In this document: piece after piece, positions 27,970 through 36,949 of the stretch
Numbering within the stretch: the stretch's first letter is position 1
Layout: the number at the start of each line of letters is the position of its first letter
Position numbers and translations under genes: made by a program
NCBI RefSeq assembly: GCF_000716535.1
Contig: NZ_JNWV01000023.1
Coordinates: 1-64,000, forward strand
Direction: 5' to 3'
DNA from: Streptomyces flaveolus
GTDB lineage: Bacteria; Actinomycetota; Actinomycetes; Streptomycetales; Streptomycetaceae
DNA length: 64,000 nt
Notes under the pieces: model-generated
What the model was told of the DNA's origin: nothing
The model's input: only the letters and a program-made list of their open reading frames with translations
Databases searched by the model: none

Positions 27970-28542
27970 GTGCCCAGCCAGCGGTCCATCAGCGAGGCGG
28001 AGAAGCTCGCCGCGGAGAAGCTCGGCGACATCCCCCTGCGTCGCGAGCAGATGGCCGCGGTGGCCAACATCTACCGGGCCGCGTCCGCCGTGCGCCAGCA
28101 CCTGGAGAACTCTGTGCTGCGCGGCTCGGACCTGACCTGGACCGCCTTCGTGGTGCTGTGGGTGGTGTGGGTGTGGGGTGAGTCCGAGACCCGGCACGTG
28201 GCCGAGGAGGCGGGCATCTCCAAGGGCACGCTGACCGGTGTCTCCCGCACGCTGGAGTCGCGCGGGCTGCTGCGGCGCGCCGGTCATCCCACCGACGGGC
28301 GCCTCGTCCTGCTGGCCCTCACCGGGGAGGGCGAGGACTTCATGCGCCGGGTGTTCCCCGCGTTCAACGAGGAGGAGGCCTTCGTCACCGCCCGGCTGAG
28401 CGACGCGGAGTGCCGCGGTCTCGCCGACGGGCTGCGGCGTGTCGTACTCCAGATCGAGGAGGAGGGCGAGGACCGCCGCAGGTCGCTCCTGAACGGCGAG
28501 TACCCGACGCCGCGCCGCAGCGGACGGCGCCCCAAGCGCTGA
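27970..28542 (+). CDS. MarR-family regulator of the aromatic-amine island
   Basis: A 190-residue winged-helix regulator. Helices around residues 30-60 precede the DNA-binding segment ETRHVAEEAGISKGTLTGVS, with the wing RRAGHPTDGRLVLLALT. MarR proteins bind palindromes as dimers and release them on binding small aromatic ligands. GAGGGAG lies 5 nt before the GTG start. The C-terminus is basic (RRSGRRPKR). The gene points toward, and is convergent with, the permease-dehydrogenase-hydrolase operon. Its own promoter carries a copy of the palindrome shared by the island, making it the best candidate for the common repressor. Confidence 0.85.
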   Translation: MPSQRSISEAEKLAAEKLGDIPLRREQMAAVANIYRAASAVRQHLENSVLRGSDLTWTAFVVLWVVWVWGESETRHVAEEAGISKGTLTGVSRTLESRGLLRRAGHPTDGRLVLLALTGEGEDFMRRVFPAFNEEEAFVTARLSDAECRGLADGLRRVVLQIEEEGEDRRRSLLNGEYPTPRRSGRRPKR

Positions 28543-28617
28543 CCCGGGGGCCGGCGACGGCGTCCCGGCCCGGCACCGCGCGCCGGATACCCGGCCTCTC
28601 GTCCTCTCCGGCCGTCG

Positions 28618-29340
28618 TCAGGCCGTCCCGCGTGCCGCGCTCACCAGCGCGTCGAAAAGAGCCTGCTGCGCCGGGTCCTCGTGCGCGGTGTCCTCGGGGT
28701 GCCACTGCACGGCCAACAACCGTCCCCCGTCGGCGAGTTCGACGGCCTCGACGGTCCCGTCGGCGGCGCGGGCGGTGACGGTCAGGCCCTCCCCCAGCCG
28801 GTCCACGTGCTGGTGGTGGTAGCAGGACGCCTCCGCCTTGTCGACGCCGGTGGCCCTGGCCAGGGCCGAGCCGGGAACGATGGAGACGGGGTGGCGCACG
28901 TGGCGGTGCTCGCGCCCGGGGCCGCCCATGTCCTGGTGGAGGGTTCCGCCCAGGGCCGTGTTGACCACCTGAAGGCCGCGGCAGACGGCCAGGAGCGGCG
29001 TCCCGTGCGCGAGCGCCTGACGGGCGAGTTCCAGGTCGAAGGCGTCCTGCTCGTCGTCGACGTCGTAGACGGCCTGGTGCGCTTCGGCCGCTCCGTAGCG
29101 GTGGGGGGCGATGTCGCCCCCGCCCGGGAGCAGCAGGCCGTCGAAGCGGGTGAGGCGGGCGGCGACCTCGGTGGGGTCGGCCCTGCCGTCCGGGGCGTGC
29201 GGGTGCAGGGTGACGGGCTCGCCGCCGGCCCGCCACACGGCCTCGATCAGGGCGCGCGCGTTGACCTCGGCGGCGTAGCGCAGCGCCGAGGCGGTGGCGG
29301 AGAAGCGGGCGGGTACGGCGATCAGCGGGCGGTGGGTCAC
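28618..29340 (-). CDS. puuD: Gamma-glutamyl-amide hydrolase, PuuD-like (peptidase C26)
   Basis: A 240-residue class I glutamine-amidotransferase-like hydrolase. The nucleophile is C120 in LLAVCRGLQVVN; the catalytic His and Glu are H214 and E216 in QWHPE. LLLPGGGDIAP supplies the oxyanion region. PuuD releases glutamate from gamma-glutamyl-GABA. Here it would remove the gamma-glutamyl group that the island's glutamine-synthetase-like enzyme attaches. The GTG start overlaps the stop of the aldehyde dehydrogenase gene in a GTGA junction, so the two are made together. Confidence 0.85.
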   Translation of the reverse strand: MTHRPLIAVPARFSATASALRYAAEVNARALIEAVWRAGGEPVTLHPHAPDGRADPTEVAARLTRFDGLLLPGGGDIAPHRYGAAEAHQAVYDVDDEQDAFDLELARQALAHGTPLLAVCRGLQVVNTALGGTLHQDMGGPGREHRHVRHPVSIVPGSALARATGVDKAEASCYHHQHVDRLGEGLTVTARAADGTVEAVELADGGRLLAVQWHPEDTAHEDPAQQALFDALVSAARGTA

Positions 29341-30827
29341 AGCTGGATCCAGGTGGTCTTCAGTTCGGTGTACTTCTCCAGGGCGTGGACCGACTTGTCC
29401 CGTCCGTTGCCGGACTGCTTCATGCCGCCGAAGGGCACTGTGAGGTCGCCCTCCTCGTAGCAGTTGACCCACACGGTGCCGGCCCTGAGGGCGCGGGAGA
29501 CTCGGTGAGCGGTGGACAGGTCGGAGGTCCACAGGCCGGCGGCGAGGCCGTATTCGGTGGCGTTGGCGAGGCTGACGGCCTGGTCGACGTCGTCGAAGGT
29601 GAGGACGGAGAGCACGGGCCCGAAGACCTCCTCGCGCGCCAGCCGGCTGTCCGGTGCGACCTGGTCGAAGACGGTCGGTTCGAGGTGGACGCCGCCGGTC
29701 TCGGTGAGGATCCGGGTGCCGCCGGTGCGCAGGCGGGCGCCGTCGCGCCGCGCGGCGTCGATGTGGTCGAGCACGCGGGCGAGGTGCTGCTCGCCGACCA
29801 GGGCGCCCATCTCGGTGGCCGGGTCGAGGGGGTCGCCGACGCGCAGCTCACGGGCGCGTCGTACGACGGCCTCGGTGACTTCTTCGGCGATGGAGGAGTG
29901 GACCAGCAGCCGGGAAGGCGCGGTGCACATCTCTCCTTGGTTGAAGAAGATGCCCCAGGCGGCGGTCTCCGCGGCCTTGTCGAGGTCGGGGGCGTCCGGC
30001 AGGACGATGTTGGGGGACTTGCCGCCCAGTTCCAGCCAGACGCGCTTGAGGTTGGAGTCGGCGGCGTAGCGCAGGAAGTGGCGGCCGACGGCGGTGGACC
30101 CGGTGAAGGCCAGGACGTCGACGTCGGGGTGGAGGCCGAGGGCGCGGCCGGCGACCGGGCCGTCGCCGGCCACGACGTTGAGCACGCCCGGGGGCAGTCC
30201 GGCCTCCAGGGCGAGCCGGCCGAGCAGGAGCGCCGAAAGGGGCGAGTTCTCCGAGGGTTTGAGGACGACCGTGCAGCCGGCGGCCAGGGCGGGGGCGACC
30301 TTCCAGCCCGCGAGGGTGAGGGGGAAGTTCCAGGGCACGACCGCGCCGACGACGCCGGCCGGCTCCCGGGTGACCAGGGCGAGGGCGTCGGGAGCGGTGT
30401 GCGGGGACTCGTCGGTGAGTTTGTCGGCGAGCTGGCCGTACCAGCGGAAGGTGTTGATGACGGCCCGCAGTTCGATGTCGTGGGCGTCGGTGATGGGCTT
30501 GCCCATCTCCAGGCTGACGGTGAGCGCCAGTTCGGACCGGTGTGCCTCGAGGAGATCGGCGACGCGCAGCAGGATGCGGCCGCGGTCCGCGGGGGCGAGC
30601 CGCGGCCAGGGGCCGTGGTCGAAGGCGCGGCGGGCGGCGGCCACGGCGGCGTCGACCTCGGCGGCGCCGCCGTCGGCGACTTCCGCCAGCGACTGTCCGT
30701 CACGGGGCGAGATCACGGAAAACGTGCTGCCGCCGCCGGCCTCCTCGGCGCCGTCGATGAGGTGGGTGCGGGGCAGGTCGAGCGTCTTCGCCCGGCGGAG
30801 CCATTCGTCGTGGGTGGCAACAGTCAT
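29337..30827 (-). CDS. puuC: Gamma-glutamyl aldehyde dehydrogenase, PuuC-like
   Basis: A 496-residue NAD(P)-dependent aldehyde dehydrogenase. The catalytic cysteine is C301 in NQGEMCTAPSRL and the general base E266 in LELGGKSPN. The C-terminal stretch VPFGGMKQSGNGRDKS with ALEKYTELKT closely resembles E. coli PuuC, which oxidises gamma-glutamyl-aminobutyraldehyde. In this island it may oxidise an arylacetaldehyde or its gamma-glutamyl adduct. GGAGG lies upstream of the ATG. A 90-bp spacer with an imperfect GC-rich hairpin separates it from the permease gene upstream. Confidence 0.88.
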   Translation of the reverse strand: MTVATHDEWLRRAKTLDLPRTHLIDGAEEAGGGSTFSVISPRDGQSLAEVADGGAAEVDAAVAAARRAFDHGPWPRLAPADRGRILLRVADLLEAHRSELALTVSLEMGKPITDAHDIELRAVINTFRWYGQLADKLTDESPHTAPDALALVTREPAGVVGAVVPWNFPLTLAGWKVAPALAAGCTVVLKPSENSPLSALLLGRLALEAGLPPGVLNVVAGDGPVAGRALGLHPDVDVLAFTGSTAVGRHFLRYAADSNLKRVWLELGGKSPNIVLPDAPDLDKAAETAAWGIFFNQGEMCTAPSRLLVHSSIAEEVTEAVVRRARELRVGDPLDPATEMGALVGEQHLARVLDHIDAARRDGARLRTGGTRILTETGGVHLEPTVFDQVAPDSRLAREEVFGPVLSVLTFDDVDQAVSLANATEYGLAAGLWTSDLSTAHRVSRALRAGTVWVNCYEEGDLTVPFGGMKQSGNGRDKSVHALEKYTELKTTWIQL

Positions 30828-30917
30828 GCGGTCCTCCAGACCGGGTGGTCGGCGGTGGGAAGGGCGGGTGGCCGCCCGCCCCGGGTGCGTGCCGGGCGGG
30901 CGAGCGGCCACGTGGTG

Positions 30918-32378
30918 TCAGCGGGCGTCGGGGGCGGTGCGCCGGCGCCGGAGGCGTTCGTTGGCCACTCCGAGCGCCAGTACGACCGGCACGGACAGCA
31001 CGAGCCATAGCGCTGTGCTCGCCTCGCCGCCGATGAGGGTGGTGAAGTTGGCGAGGATGAGCCAGATCGCGCCCGCGAGGCCGAGTGCGCCGAGCACCGG
31101 CGCGATCAGCGTGTTCCACATCCGGCCGTCCACCCGTCGGCGGCGGAAGAACACCACCACGGACACCGAGGTCAGCAGGTAGAGCAACATCATGGCGAGG
31201 ACGGCGAGCCCGCTGAACCAGGAGAAGAGGGTGAGCACCGGATCCTTGCCGGTCAGCGCGAACGGCACGACGAGGACGACGGCGATCGCGGTCTGCACGC
31301 AGCCCGCGGCCCACGGGGCGAGACGGCTGTTGAGACGGCAGAGGGAGACGGGGAGCTGACGGTCGCGGCCGAGGGAGAACAGGTAGCGGTTGGCGGAGTT
31401 GTGGAAGGTCAGGATGCCCGCGAACAGGGAGGTGGCCAGGAGGACCGGCAGGACGTCGTTGATCCAGCCGCCGAACTGGCTTGCTATGGGCGCGAAGACG
31501 AACCCCGCGGAGTCGCCGCTCGCCAGCGCCGTGCCCGCGGCCGCCGGCGCCTTCGACGCGCCGTAGGCCGAGATCAGCATCCAGGAGGTGAGGGCGAAGA
31601 AGGCGGTCACCACGACCACCGACAGATAGGTGGCCCGCGGCACCGTCTTCTTCGGCTCCTTGGCCTCCTCGCCGTAGATCGCGGTGGCCTCGAAGCCGAA
31701 CATCGACGCCACGGCGAACATCACGGCGACGCCGGGCGCGCCCTGGAGGGCCGACGACGGGGAGAAGCTGTCGGCCACGCCCAGTCCCTCGGGGCCGCCT
31801 CCCTTGAACAGGGTGACCAGGCCGAAGATCAGCAGGATGCTGAACTCGGCGAGCACGAAGACGGCCAGGACCCGGGCGCCCATCTCGATCCCCGCGGAGC
31901 CGAGGGCCTGGACCACGGCCATGGTGAGCAGCGTGCACACCCACCAGGGCACGTGGAGCGGGGTGTGGTCGGCCACGAGCCCGCTGACGATCGAGCCGTA
32001 CAGGCCGTACATCGCCGCCTGGATGACGCAGTACGCGAAGAGGGCGACGCTCGCGCTGCCCGCCCCGGCGGTCCGGCCCAGGCCGGTGCCGATGTACGTG
32101 TAGAAGGCGCCGGCGTCCACGACGTGCCGCCCCATCGCGACGAAACCGACGGAGAAGAGGAGGATGACGGCTCCGGCCAGCAGGTAGGCCGCGGGAGTCC
32201 CCGCTCCGTTGCCGAGGGCGACGGAGATCGGAGCCGCGCCGGCGATTCCCGTGAGCGGGGCCTGACCGGACAGGACGAAGAAGAGGATGCCCAGGACGCC
32301 GAGGGCGTTGGGTTTGAGCGTGGCTGCAGTGGGGGCGTCCCGTACGGTCCGCTCGGCGGAGGCCGTCTGACTGTCCAC
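30918..32378 (-). CDS. APC-superfamily amine/amino-acid permease
   Basis: A 486-residue membrane protein with about 12 hydrophobic helices. The first helix carries the APC-type GILFFVLSGQAPLTGIAGAAP. The cytoplasmic loop GFEATAIYGEEAKEPKKTVP is characteristic of the family. It probably imports the amine that feeds the island, with cation coupling. The start is the second of two nearby GTGs because AGGTGA is well spaced before it; the other would add three residues. It leads the operon with the PuuC- and PuuD-like genes, and an operator palindrome covers its promoter. Confidence 0.85.
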   Translation of the reverse strand: MDSQTASAERTVRDAPTAATLKPNALGVLGILFFVLSGQAPLTGIAGAAPISVALGNGAGTPAAYLLAGAVILLFSVGFVAMGRHVVDAGAFYTYIGTGLGRTAGAGSASVALFAYCVIQAAMYGLYGSIVSGLVADHTPLHVPWWVCTLLTMAVVQALGSAGIEMGARVLAVFVLAEFSILLIFGLVTLFKGGGPEGLGVADSFSPSSALQGAPGVAVMFAVASMFGFEATAIYGEEAKEPKKTVPRATYLSVVVVTAFFALTSWMLISAYGASKAPAAAGTALASGDSAGFVFAPIASQFGGWINDVLPVLLATSLFAGILTFHNSANRYLFSLGRDRQLPVSLCRLNSRLAPWAAGCVQTAIAVVLVVPFALTGKDPVLTLFSWFSGLAVLAMMLLYLLTSVSVVVFFRRRRVDGRMWNTLIAPVLGALGLAGAIWLILANFTTLIGGEASTALWLVLSVPVVLALGVANERLRRRRTAPDAR

Positions 32379-32408
32379 TCGGATCACCTGCCAGGGAAGG
32401 GGAGGATC

Positions 32409-32461
32409 GTTTCAGGCCAAACGAGTTGCCTCATCGTGGGGCGGAACTATCCGTTTGACAA
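32409..32461 (-). promoter_or_regulatory. Promoter and operator B of permease operon
   Basis: Read on the minus strand, TTGTCA (32461-32456) and CACGAT (32438-32433) are 17 bp apart. The palindrome GTTTGGCCTGAAAC (32422-32409) follows at the start-site position. With its left flank it reads AACTCGTTTGGCCTGAAAC, identical to operator C at 17 of 19 bases. Confidence 0.6.
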
Positions 32462-32542
32462 GGGGTTGGGCGCAGGGAATCCCGAGGAGAGCGCATTCTC
32501 ACCGTGGCGTGACACGGGCGGCCTCACCGCGGGCCGCCTGCC

Positions 32543-33002
32543 CGAACGAGCCGAAACGGCCCGCCGCCTGCACGAAGGACACGGCACCACCCGCCGCCAG
32601 CGCGAACGAGCCGACACCGTCCGCCGCATGCGCCAACGACCCGGCACCGCCCGCCGCCAGTACGAACGAGCCGATACGGCCCGCCGCCTGCACGGAGAAC
32701 ACAGCACCGCCCGCCACCAGCGCGAACGAACCGACACCGTCCGCCGCCTGCGCCAACGACCCGGCACCGCCCGCCGCCAGTACGAACGAGCTGATACGGC
32801 CCGCCGCCTGCACGGAGAACACAGCACCGCCCGCACCAGCGCGAACGAGCCGACACCGCCCGCCGCATGCGCCAACGCCCCGGCACCGTCCGCCGCCAGC
32901 GCGAACGACCCGGCACCGCCCGCCGAATGCGCCAACGACCCGGCACCGGCCGCCGCCAGCGCCAGCGACCCGGCACCGGCCGCCGGATGCGCGAACGACC
33001 CC
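32543..33002. repeat. 30-bp tandem repeat array, about 15 copies with 120-bp higher-order period
   Basis: Fifteen consecutive units plus a partial one share a core like CGAACGA.CCG.CACCG.CC and GCCGCC. All are 30 bp except one of 29. Units fall into four types repeating in order, giving a 120-bp super-period: 32641-32700 and 32761-32820 differ at one base. The array ends 12 nt from the TetR stop codon and starts about 165 bp from the permease start. A single-base deletion breaks any reading frame through it. It could once have encoded a decapeptide repeat (AADGVGSFAL-like on the minus strand). Function is unknown. Confidence 0.85.
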
Positions 33003-33014
33003 GCCTGGAGCCGG

Positions 33015-33629
33015 TCAGCTTCCGGTCGGGCCCTCGGCCAGTCCCTGCAACAGGCTCCTGAGCTCGCCGAGCGCCTCTTCGGTGACCTCGCGCTCGCCGA
33101 AGACGAGCTGGTGCAGGACCAGGCCCTCCAGGGCCGCGAAGACGAGCCGGGACGTGCCGCGGCTCACCGGGGCGGGGAGCATGCGGGACAGCTCCCGCCG
33201 TGTGGCCTCGAAGTACTCCTCGTACAGGCTGCGCAGGTGCGGCAGCAGCTCCGGCCTGCGCCGGGCCTCCAGGAGCAGCTCGTACTGGAACGCCTGGAGC
33301 TCCGGACCGCTCTCCACCATGTCGGTGAGCCCGCCGGCGAAGTCGGCCGGATCACCGGTGCCCATGTCGAGCGTGCTGCTGGTCAGCGAGGTACGGACGG
33401 CATGGGTCACGGCTTCCTCGATCAGCGCGTCACGCGAACCGAAGTGGTGCACGACCAGGCCGTGGGTGACCCCGGCCTCCTCGGCGACCGCCCGGTAGGT
33501 GAGCTTGCGCAGTCCGCCGCGGGCCACCACGCGGACGGCGGCGTCCAGCAGGGCGACCCGGCCCGTCCCGTAGTGGTTGACGCGCTTGCGGGGACGGCGC
33601 TCGCCGGCGGGCTCGACGGAGTCGGTCAT
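33015..33629 (-). CDS. TetR-family regulator
   Basis: A 204-residue regulator. The N-terminal helix-turn-helix spans about residues 25-65, with ALLDAAVRVVARGGLRKLTY and AEEAGVTHGLVVHHFGSRDA. A helical ligand-binding domain follows. It is the last gene of the ferredoxin-HpaEDG operon, 28 bp after the HpaG-like gene. Its ligand may be a pathway intermediate. A weak GGTAGGG site precedes the ATG. The gene ends 12 nt before the tandem repeat array. Confidence 0.85.
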   Translation of the reverse strand: MTDSVEPAGERRPRKRVNHYGTGRVALLDAAVRVVARGGLRKLTYRAVAEEAGVTHGLVVHHFGSRDALIEEAVTHAVRTSLTSSTLDMGTGDPADFAGGLTDMVESGPELQAFQYELLLEARRRPELLPHLRSLYEEYFEATRRELSRMLPAPVSRGTSRLVFAALEGLVLHQLVFGEREVTEEALGELRSLLQGLAEGPTGS

Positions 33630-33657
33630 GACGCCGACCCTACCGGCGACGGCCCGG

Positions 33658-34503
33658 TCAACGCCTCGGCGGCCTGATGCCACGGAACTCCCAGTCGCCG
33701 CCGAGCGCGGTGGACAGCACCTCCTCGGATTCGGTGGGCTGGGCCCCCACGTCGGTGCGGATCGCGGTGGGGCCGGTGACGATGTGGTTGGTGAGCCGGC
33801 CGAGGCCCTCGACCTCCACCTCCACGACATCGCCGGGCTCGACGGGCCGGGAGTTGGCGGGGGTGCCGGACAGCAGTACGTCGCCGGGGTACAGGGTGAT
33901 GGTGCGGGCGATGTCGGCGACGAGGTAGTGCATGTCCCAGGTCATCTCGTCGGTGGAACCGTCCTGGACGACCTCGCCGTTGACGTAGGTGCGCAGCCGC
34001 TTGCCGCGGAAGTCCCAGTCGGTGACCAGGCCGGGGCCGAGCGGGCAGAGGGTGTCGGAGCCCTTGACGCGGAGCATGGAGCCGGCGTCGGTGTCGCGGA
34101 AGTCGTGCAGGCCGTAGTCGTTGGCGACGGTGTACCCGGCGATGTACCGCCCCGCCTCGGCCGGGTCGATGTTGCGTGCCGTCCTGCCGATGACGATGGC
34201 GACCTCGCCCTCGTAGTTGAGCCACTTGCAGCCCTCGGGCCGGACGATGGCGCCCTTGTGGGAGTTCAGGGCCGAGGTCGGTTTGTGGAAGTACGTCGGG
34301 GTGCCGGGCAGGCCGATCCCGAACTCCTCGACGCGGCTGCGGTGGTTGAGGTGGACGGCGATCACCTTGGAGGGGACGACCGGAGGGAGGTGCTGCGCCT
34401 CGTCGGCCTTGACGCGGCGGCCGTCTCCGGCGACCAGTTCGTCACCGTCCCGGACGGTTTCCACGGCGGCGCCGTCGAGGAGGATGCGGCGGTATTCGGG
34501 CAT
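33658..34503 (-). CDS. Fumarylacetoacetate-hydrolase-family decarboxylase/isomerase, HpaG-like
   Basis: A 281-residue FAH-family enzyme. Conserved pieces are KVIAVHLNHRSRVEEFG, the metal-binding NYEGEVAIVIGR (E residues), ANDYGLHDFR, KGSDTLCPLGP and LLSGTPANSRPVEPGD. These match HpaG-type enzymes that decarboxylate 5-oxopent-3-ene-1,2,5-tricarboxylate and isomerise the product in homoprotocatechuate breakdown. AGGAG precedes the ATG. Its position after HpaE- and HpaD-like genes supports that step. Confidence 0.82.
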   Translation of the reverse strand: MPEYRRILLDGAAVETVRDGDELVAGDGRRVKADEAQHLPPVVPSKVIAVHLNHRSRVEEFGIGLPGTPTYFHKPTSALNSHKGAIVRPEGCKWLNYEGEVAIVIGRTARNIDPAEAGRYIAGYTVANDYGLHDFRDTDAGSMLRVKGSDTLCPLGPGLVTDWDFRGKRLRTYVNGEVVQDGSTDEMTWDMHYLVADIARTITLYPGDVLLSGTPANSRPVEPGDVVEVEVEGLGRLTNHIVTGPTAIRTDVGAQPTESEEVLSTALGGDWEFRGIRPPRR

Positions 34504-34531
34504 GGGGGTGCTCCTGGATGACTGACGTCGG

Positions 34532-35458
34532 CTAGATGCGGCTGTGCGGGGTGCGCGGGGCGGGCAGGCCGGTGCCGGTCCAGCCGTCGGCCGGCCGGTC
34601 GAACCAGAGGTGGACCTGTCCGGTGCCGATGGAGTTCTCGTACGCGCCGTACTGGCGGGCCCGGGCGACGCACGCCTGCTCGCCGAGGGCGCCGGCCATC
34701 ATCAGGTAGTGGAAGAACTTCGCCTCGGGCCGGTACTTCCAGAACTCGTCCATGGTGTCGAGGACCTTGTCGTGGCGGCCCTCCTTGAACCAGGCGATGC
34801 GCTCGAGGTCGGCCTCGCGTGCCTCGGGTGTGAAGATGTGCGCCGGGTCGCTGGACTCGTGGTCGCGCAGCTCGCGCAGCGGCCAGAAGGTGTGGGAGAG
34901 CGCGCCGGAGGCGATCAGCAGCACCCGGCGGCCCGGCGTCGCGGCGATGCCGTCGGCCAGGGCGCGGCCCAGGCGAAGGTGGTCCTCCATGTCGCCGGTC
35001 TGGCAGACGCCGATGGTCACCCACCGCTTGTCCGGCAGTCCCTCGCCGAGGAACTTCCACAGGTTGATCGTGGCGTAGTAGACCGGCAGGTACGCGTCGT
35101 CGATCGCGGTGATCCACGTTCCGTGCCGGTCGGCGAACGAGGCGATGTTGTGGGCGAGTTCGGGGTCTCCGGGGAAGTCGTACGGCATCCGGCACATGCC
35201 GCGCGGCAGCTCCTCGGAGGTGAACAGCCCGGCGCGGCGGGCCTGCGCGGTGACGACGAACTCCACGGTGGTGGCCCAGTGCGAGTCGAGGACGACGACG
35301 GTGTCGTAGTCGTCGCGCTCGAAGACGTCCTCACGGAGCTGCTCCAGGCCGGTGACGAGGGTGATCTCCTTGCCCTCGTTCAGTTCCAGCCGCGTCTCCT
35401 TCGGCAGCACGATGGTGGGGACGTGGGCGAGCAGTCCCGCCCCGACGATCTCACCCAT
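34532..35458 (-). CDS. Class III extradiol dioxygenase, HpaD/HpcB-like (LigB superfamily)
   Basis: A 308-residue ring-cleavage dioxygenase. It matches the E. coli HpaD pattern: AHVPTI at the N-terminus, VVVLDSHWATT, AGLFTSEELPRGMCRMPYDF, the catalytic ASGALSHTFWPL and the C-terminal GTGQVHLWF. HpaD opens 3,4-dihydroxyphenylacetate next to its hydroxyl pair using Fe(II). The aromatic substrate here is inferred, not proven. The ATG overlaps the end of the HpaE-like gene by 8 bp. The protein is about 25 residues longer than E. coli HpaD. Confidence 0.82.
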   Translation of the reverse strand: MGEIVGAGLLAHVPTIVLPKETRLELNEGKEITLVTGLEQLREDVFERDDYDTVVVLDSHWATTVEFVVTAQARRAGLFTSEELPRGMCRMPYDFPGDPELAHNIASFADRHGTWITAIDDAYLPVYYATINLWKFLGEGLPDKRWVTIGVCQTGDMEDHLRLGRALADGIAATPGRRVLLIASGALSHTFWPLRELRDHESSDPAHIFTPEAREADLERIAWFKEGRHDKVLDTMDEFWKYRPEAKFFHYLMMAGALGEQACVARARQYGAYENSIGTGQVHLWFDRPADGWTGTGLPAPRTPHSRI

Positions 35459-36914
35459 GGTCCTTGAATCCCTTCGGCGCGGTGACGGTGTTCTTCACGT
35501 CGCAGTAGAAGTCGAAGCTCCAGGTGCCGCCCTCACGGCCGACGCCGGACTGGCGGGAGCCGCCGAAGGGTGCCTGGAGGTCGCGGACGAAGAAGCAGTT
35601 GACCCAGACGGTGCCCGCCACCAGCCGCGCGGTGACGCGCTCGGCACGCTCGCGGTCGTCGGTGGCCACGGTGGCGGCGAGGCCGAACCGGGTGTCGTTG
35701 GCGAGCCGGACCGCCTCCTCCTCGGTGGCGAAGGTCTGCAGTGTCAGGACGGGGCCGAAGACCTCCTCCTGGACGATCTCCGCGTCCTGCGCCACGTCCG
35801 TGAGCAGGGTCGGCGCGTAGTACAGCCCGTCCCCGCGGTGGCCCCCGACGACCACGCGGGCGCCCGCGGCCAGGGCGCGCTGGACGAAGCCGTCGATCTT
35901 CTCGACCTGGCGGGGGTGGATGTTGGGGCCGATGTCGGTGGCCTCGTCCCGCGGGTCGCCCTGCTGGAGCCGGGCCGCCTTCTCGGCGAAGCGGGTGGTG
36001 AACTCCTCGGCGACGGCGTCCTCGACCAGGATGCGGGTGGCGGCGAGGCAGACCTGGCCGGCGTTGTCGTACTGCTCCACCGCGAGGTCGACGGCGAGGT
36101 CGAGGTCGGCGTCGGCGAAGACCAGCAGCGGGGACTTGCCGCCGAGTTCGAGGCTGAGGGGCGTCAGGTTCGCGGCGGCCGAGGCGGCGATGCGCTTCGC
36201 GGTCGGGACCGAGCCGGTGAAGCTGATGCGCCGTACGTCCGGGTGCGAGGTGAGCGCGTCGCCGATCTCGGAGCCGTAGCCCTGGACGACGTTGAGGACG
36301 CCGGCCGGGAGGCCGGCCTCGGCCGCGATGTCCGCGAGCAGGGAAGCCGTCAGGGGAGACCACTCGGCGGGCTTGAGGACGACCGTGTTGCCGGCCGCGA
36401 GCGCGGGGGCGACCTTCCATGTCGCCAGCATCAGCGGTGCGTTCCACGGGGTGATCAGGACGCACGGGCCGGCGGGGTCCCAGCTGACGTGGTTGGTGTG
36501 CCCCCGTGTCTGGAAGTCCTCGTGGTCCAGTCGCAGCAACCAGTCCGCGAAGAAGCGGAAGTTGTGGGCGACCCGGGGCATCACGCCGCGCCGGTGGGAG
36601 CGCAGGAGGGCGCCGTTGTCGTACGTCTCGACGATGGCCAGGTCTTCGAGGCGCTTCTCGACCCCGTCGGCGATGGCGTGCAGGATGCGGGCGCGCTCGG
36701 CGCGCGGGGTGGCGGCCCAGCCGGGGAAGGCCGCCTTGGCGGCGGAGACGGCCGCCGCGGCCTCCATCGCGGTGCCGCGGGCGATCTCGCCCAGGGTGCT
36801 GCCGTCGATGGGCGAGACGTCGGTGAACGTGTCGGTGGAGGCGACGCGTTCACCGCCGATCCAGTGCCGGGTGTCGACGGCGACTCCGGCGACGGTGGTG
36901 AGGTGTTCGCTCAT
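35451..36914 (-). CDS. Hydroxymuconic-semialdehyde-type dehydrogenase, HpaE-like
   Basis: A 487-residue aldehyde dehydrogenase. The catalytic cysteine is C289 in YDNAGQVCLAATRI and the base E256 in LELGGKSPLL. VWVNCFFVRDLQAPFGG and GVGREGGTWSFDFYCDVKN near the C-terminus are typical of ring-cleavage-product dehydrogenases such as HpaE and hydroxymuconic semialdehyde dehydrogenases. It would oxidise the semialdehyde made by the HpaD-like enzyme, with NAD+. AGGAG lies 9 nt before the ATG. The gene sits between the decarboxylase-like and dioxygenase genes of one operon. Confidence 0.85.
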   Translation of the reverse strand: MSEHLTTVAGVAVDTRHWIGGERVASTDTFTDVSPIDGSTLGEIARGTAMEAAAAVSAAKAAFPGWAATPRAERARILHAIADGVEKRLEDLAIVETYDNGALLRSHRRGVMPRVAHNFRFFADWLLRLDHEDFQTRGHTNHVSWDPAGPCVLITPWNAPLMLATWKVAPALAAGNTVVLKPAEWSPLTASLLADIAAEAGLPAGVLNVVQGYGSEIGDALTSHPDVRRISFTGSVPTAKRIAASAAANLTPLSLELGGKSPLLVFADADLDLAVDLAVEQYDNAGQVCLAATRILVEDAVAEEFTTRFAEKAARLQQGDPRDEATDIGPNIHPRQVEKIDGFVQRALAAGARVVVGGHRGDGLYYAPTLLTDVAQDAEIVQEEVFGPVLTLQTFATEEEAVRLANDTRFGLAATVATDDRERAERVTARLVAGTVWVNCFFVRDLQAPFGGSRQSGVGREGGTWSFDFYCDVKNTVTAPKGFKDHG

Positions 36915-36949
36915 GGTGCTGGGCTCCTGGGGGTGGGTGCGGTGCGGGA

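Noticed and set aside
29385..31010. 541-codon plus-strand frame antisense to the PuuC-like gene
   Set aside because: Shadow of the aldehyde dehydrogenase codon bias; no domain or ribosome site.
32447..32935. Decapeptide-repeat protein on the minus strand across the repeat array
   Set aside because: Frames are open only because the period is a multiple of three. A one-base deletion breaks the phase, there is no ribosome site, and the TetR stop codon precludes a fusion.
32543..33002. CRISPR array
   Set aside because: Repeats are contiguous 30-bp units without unique spacers, and no cas genes are near.
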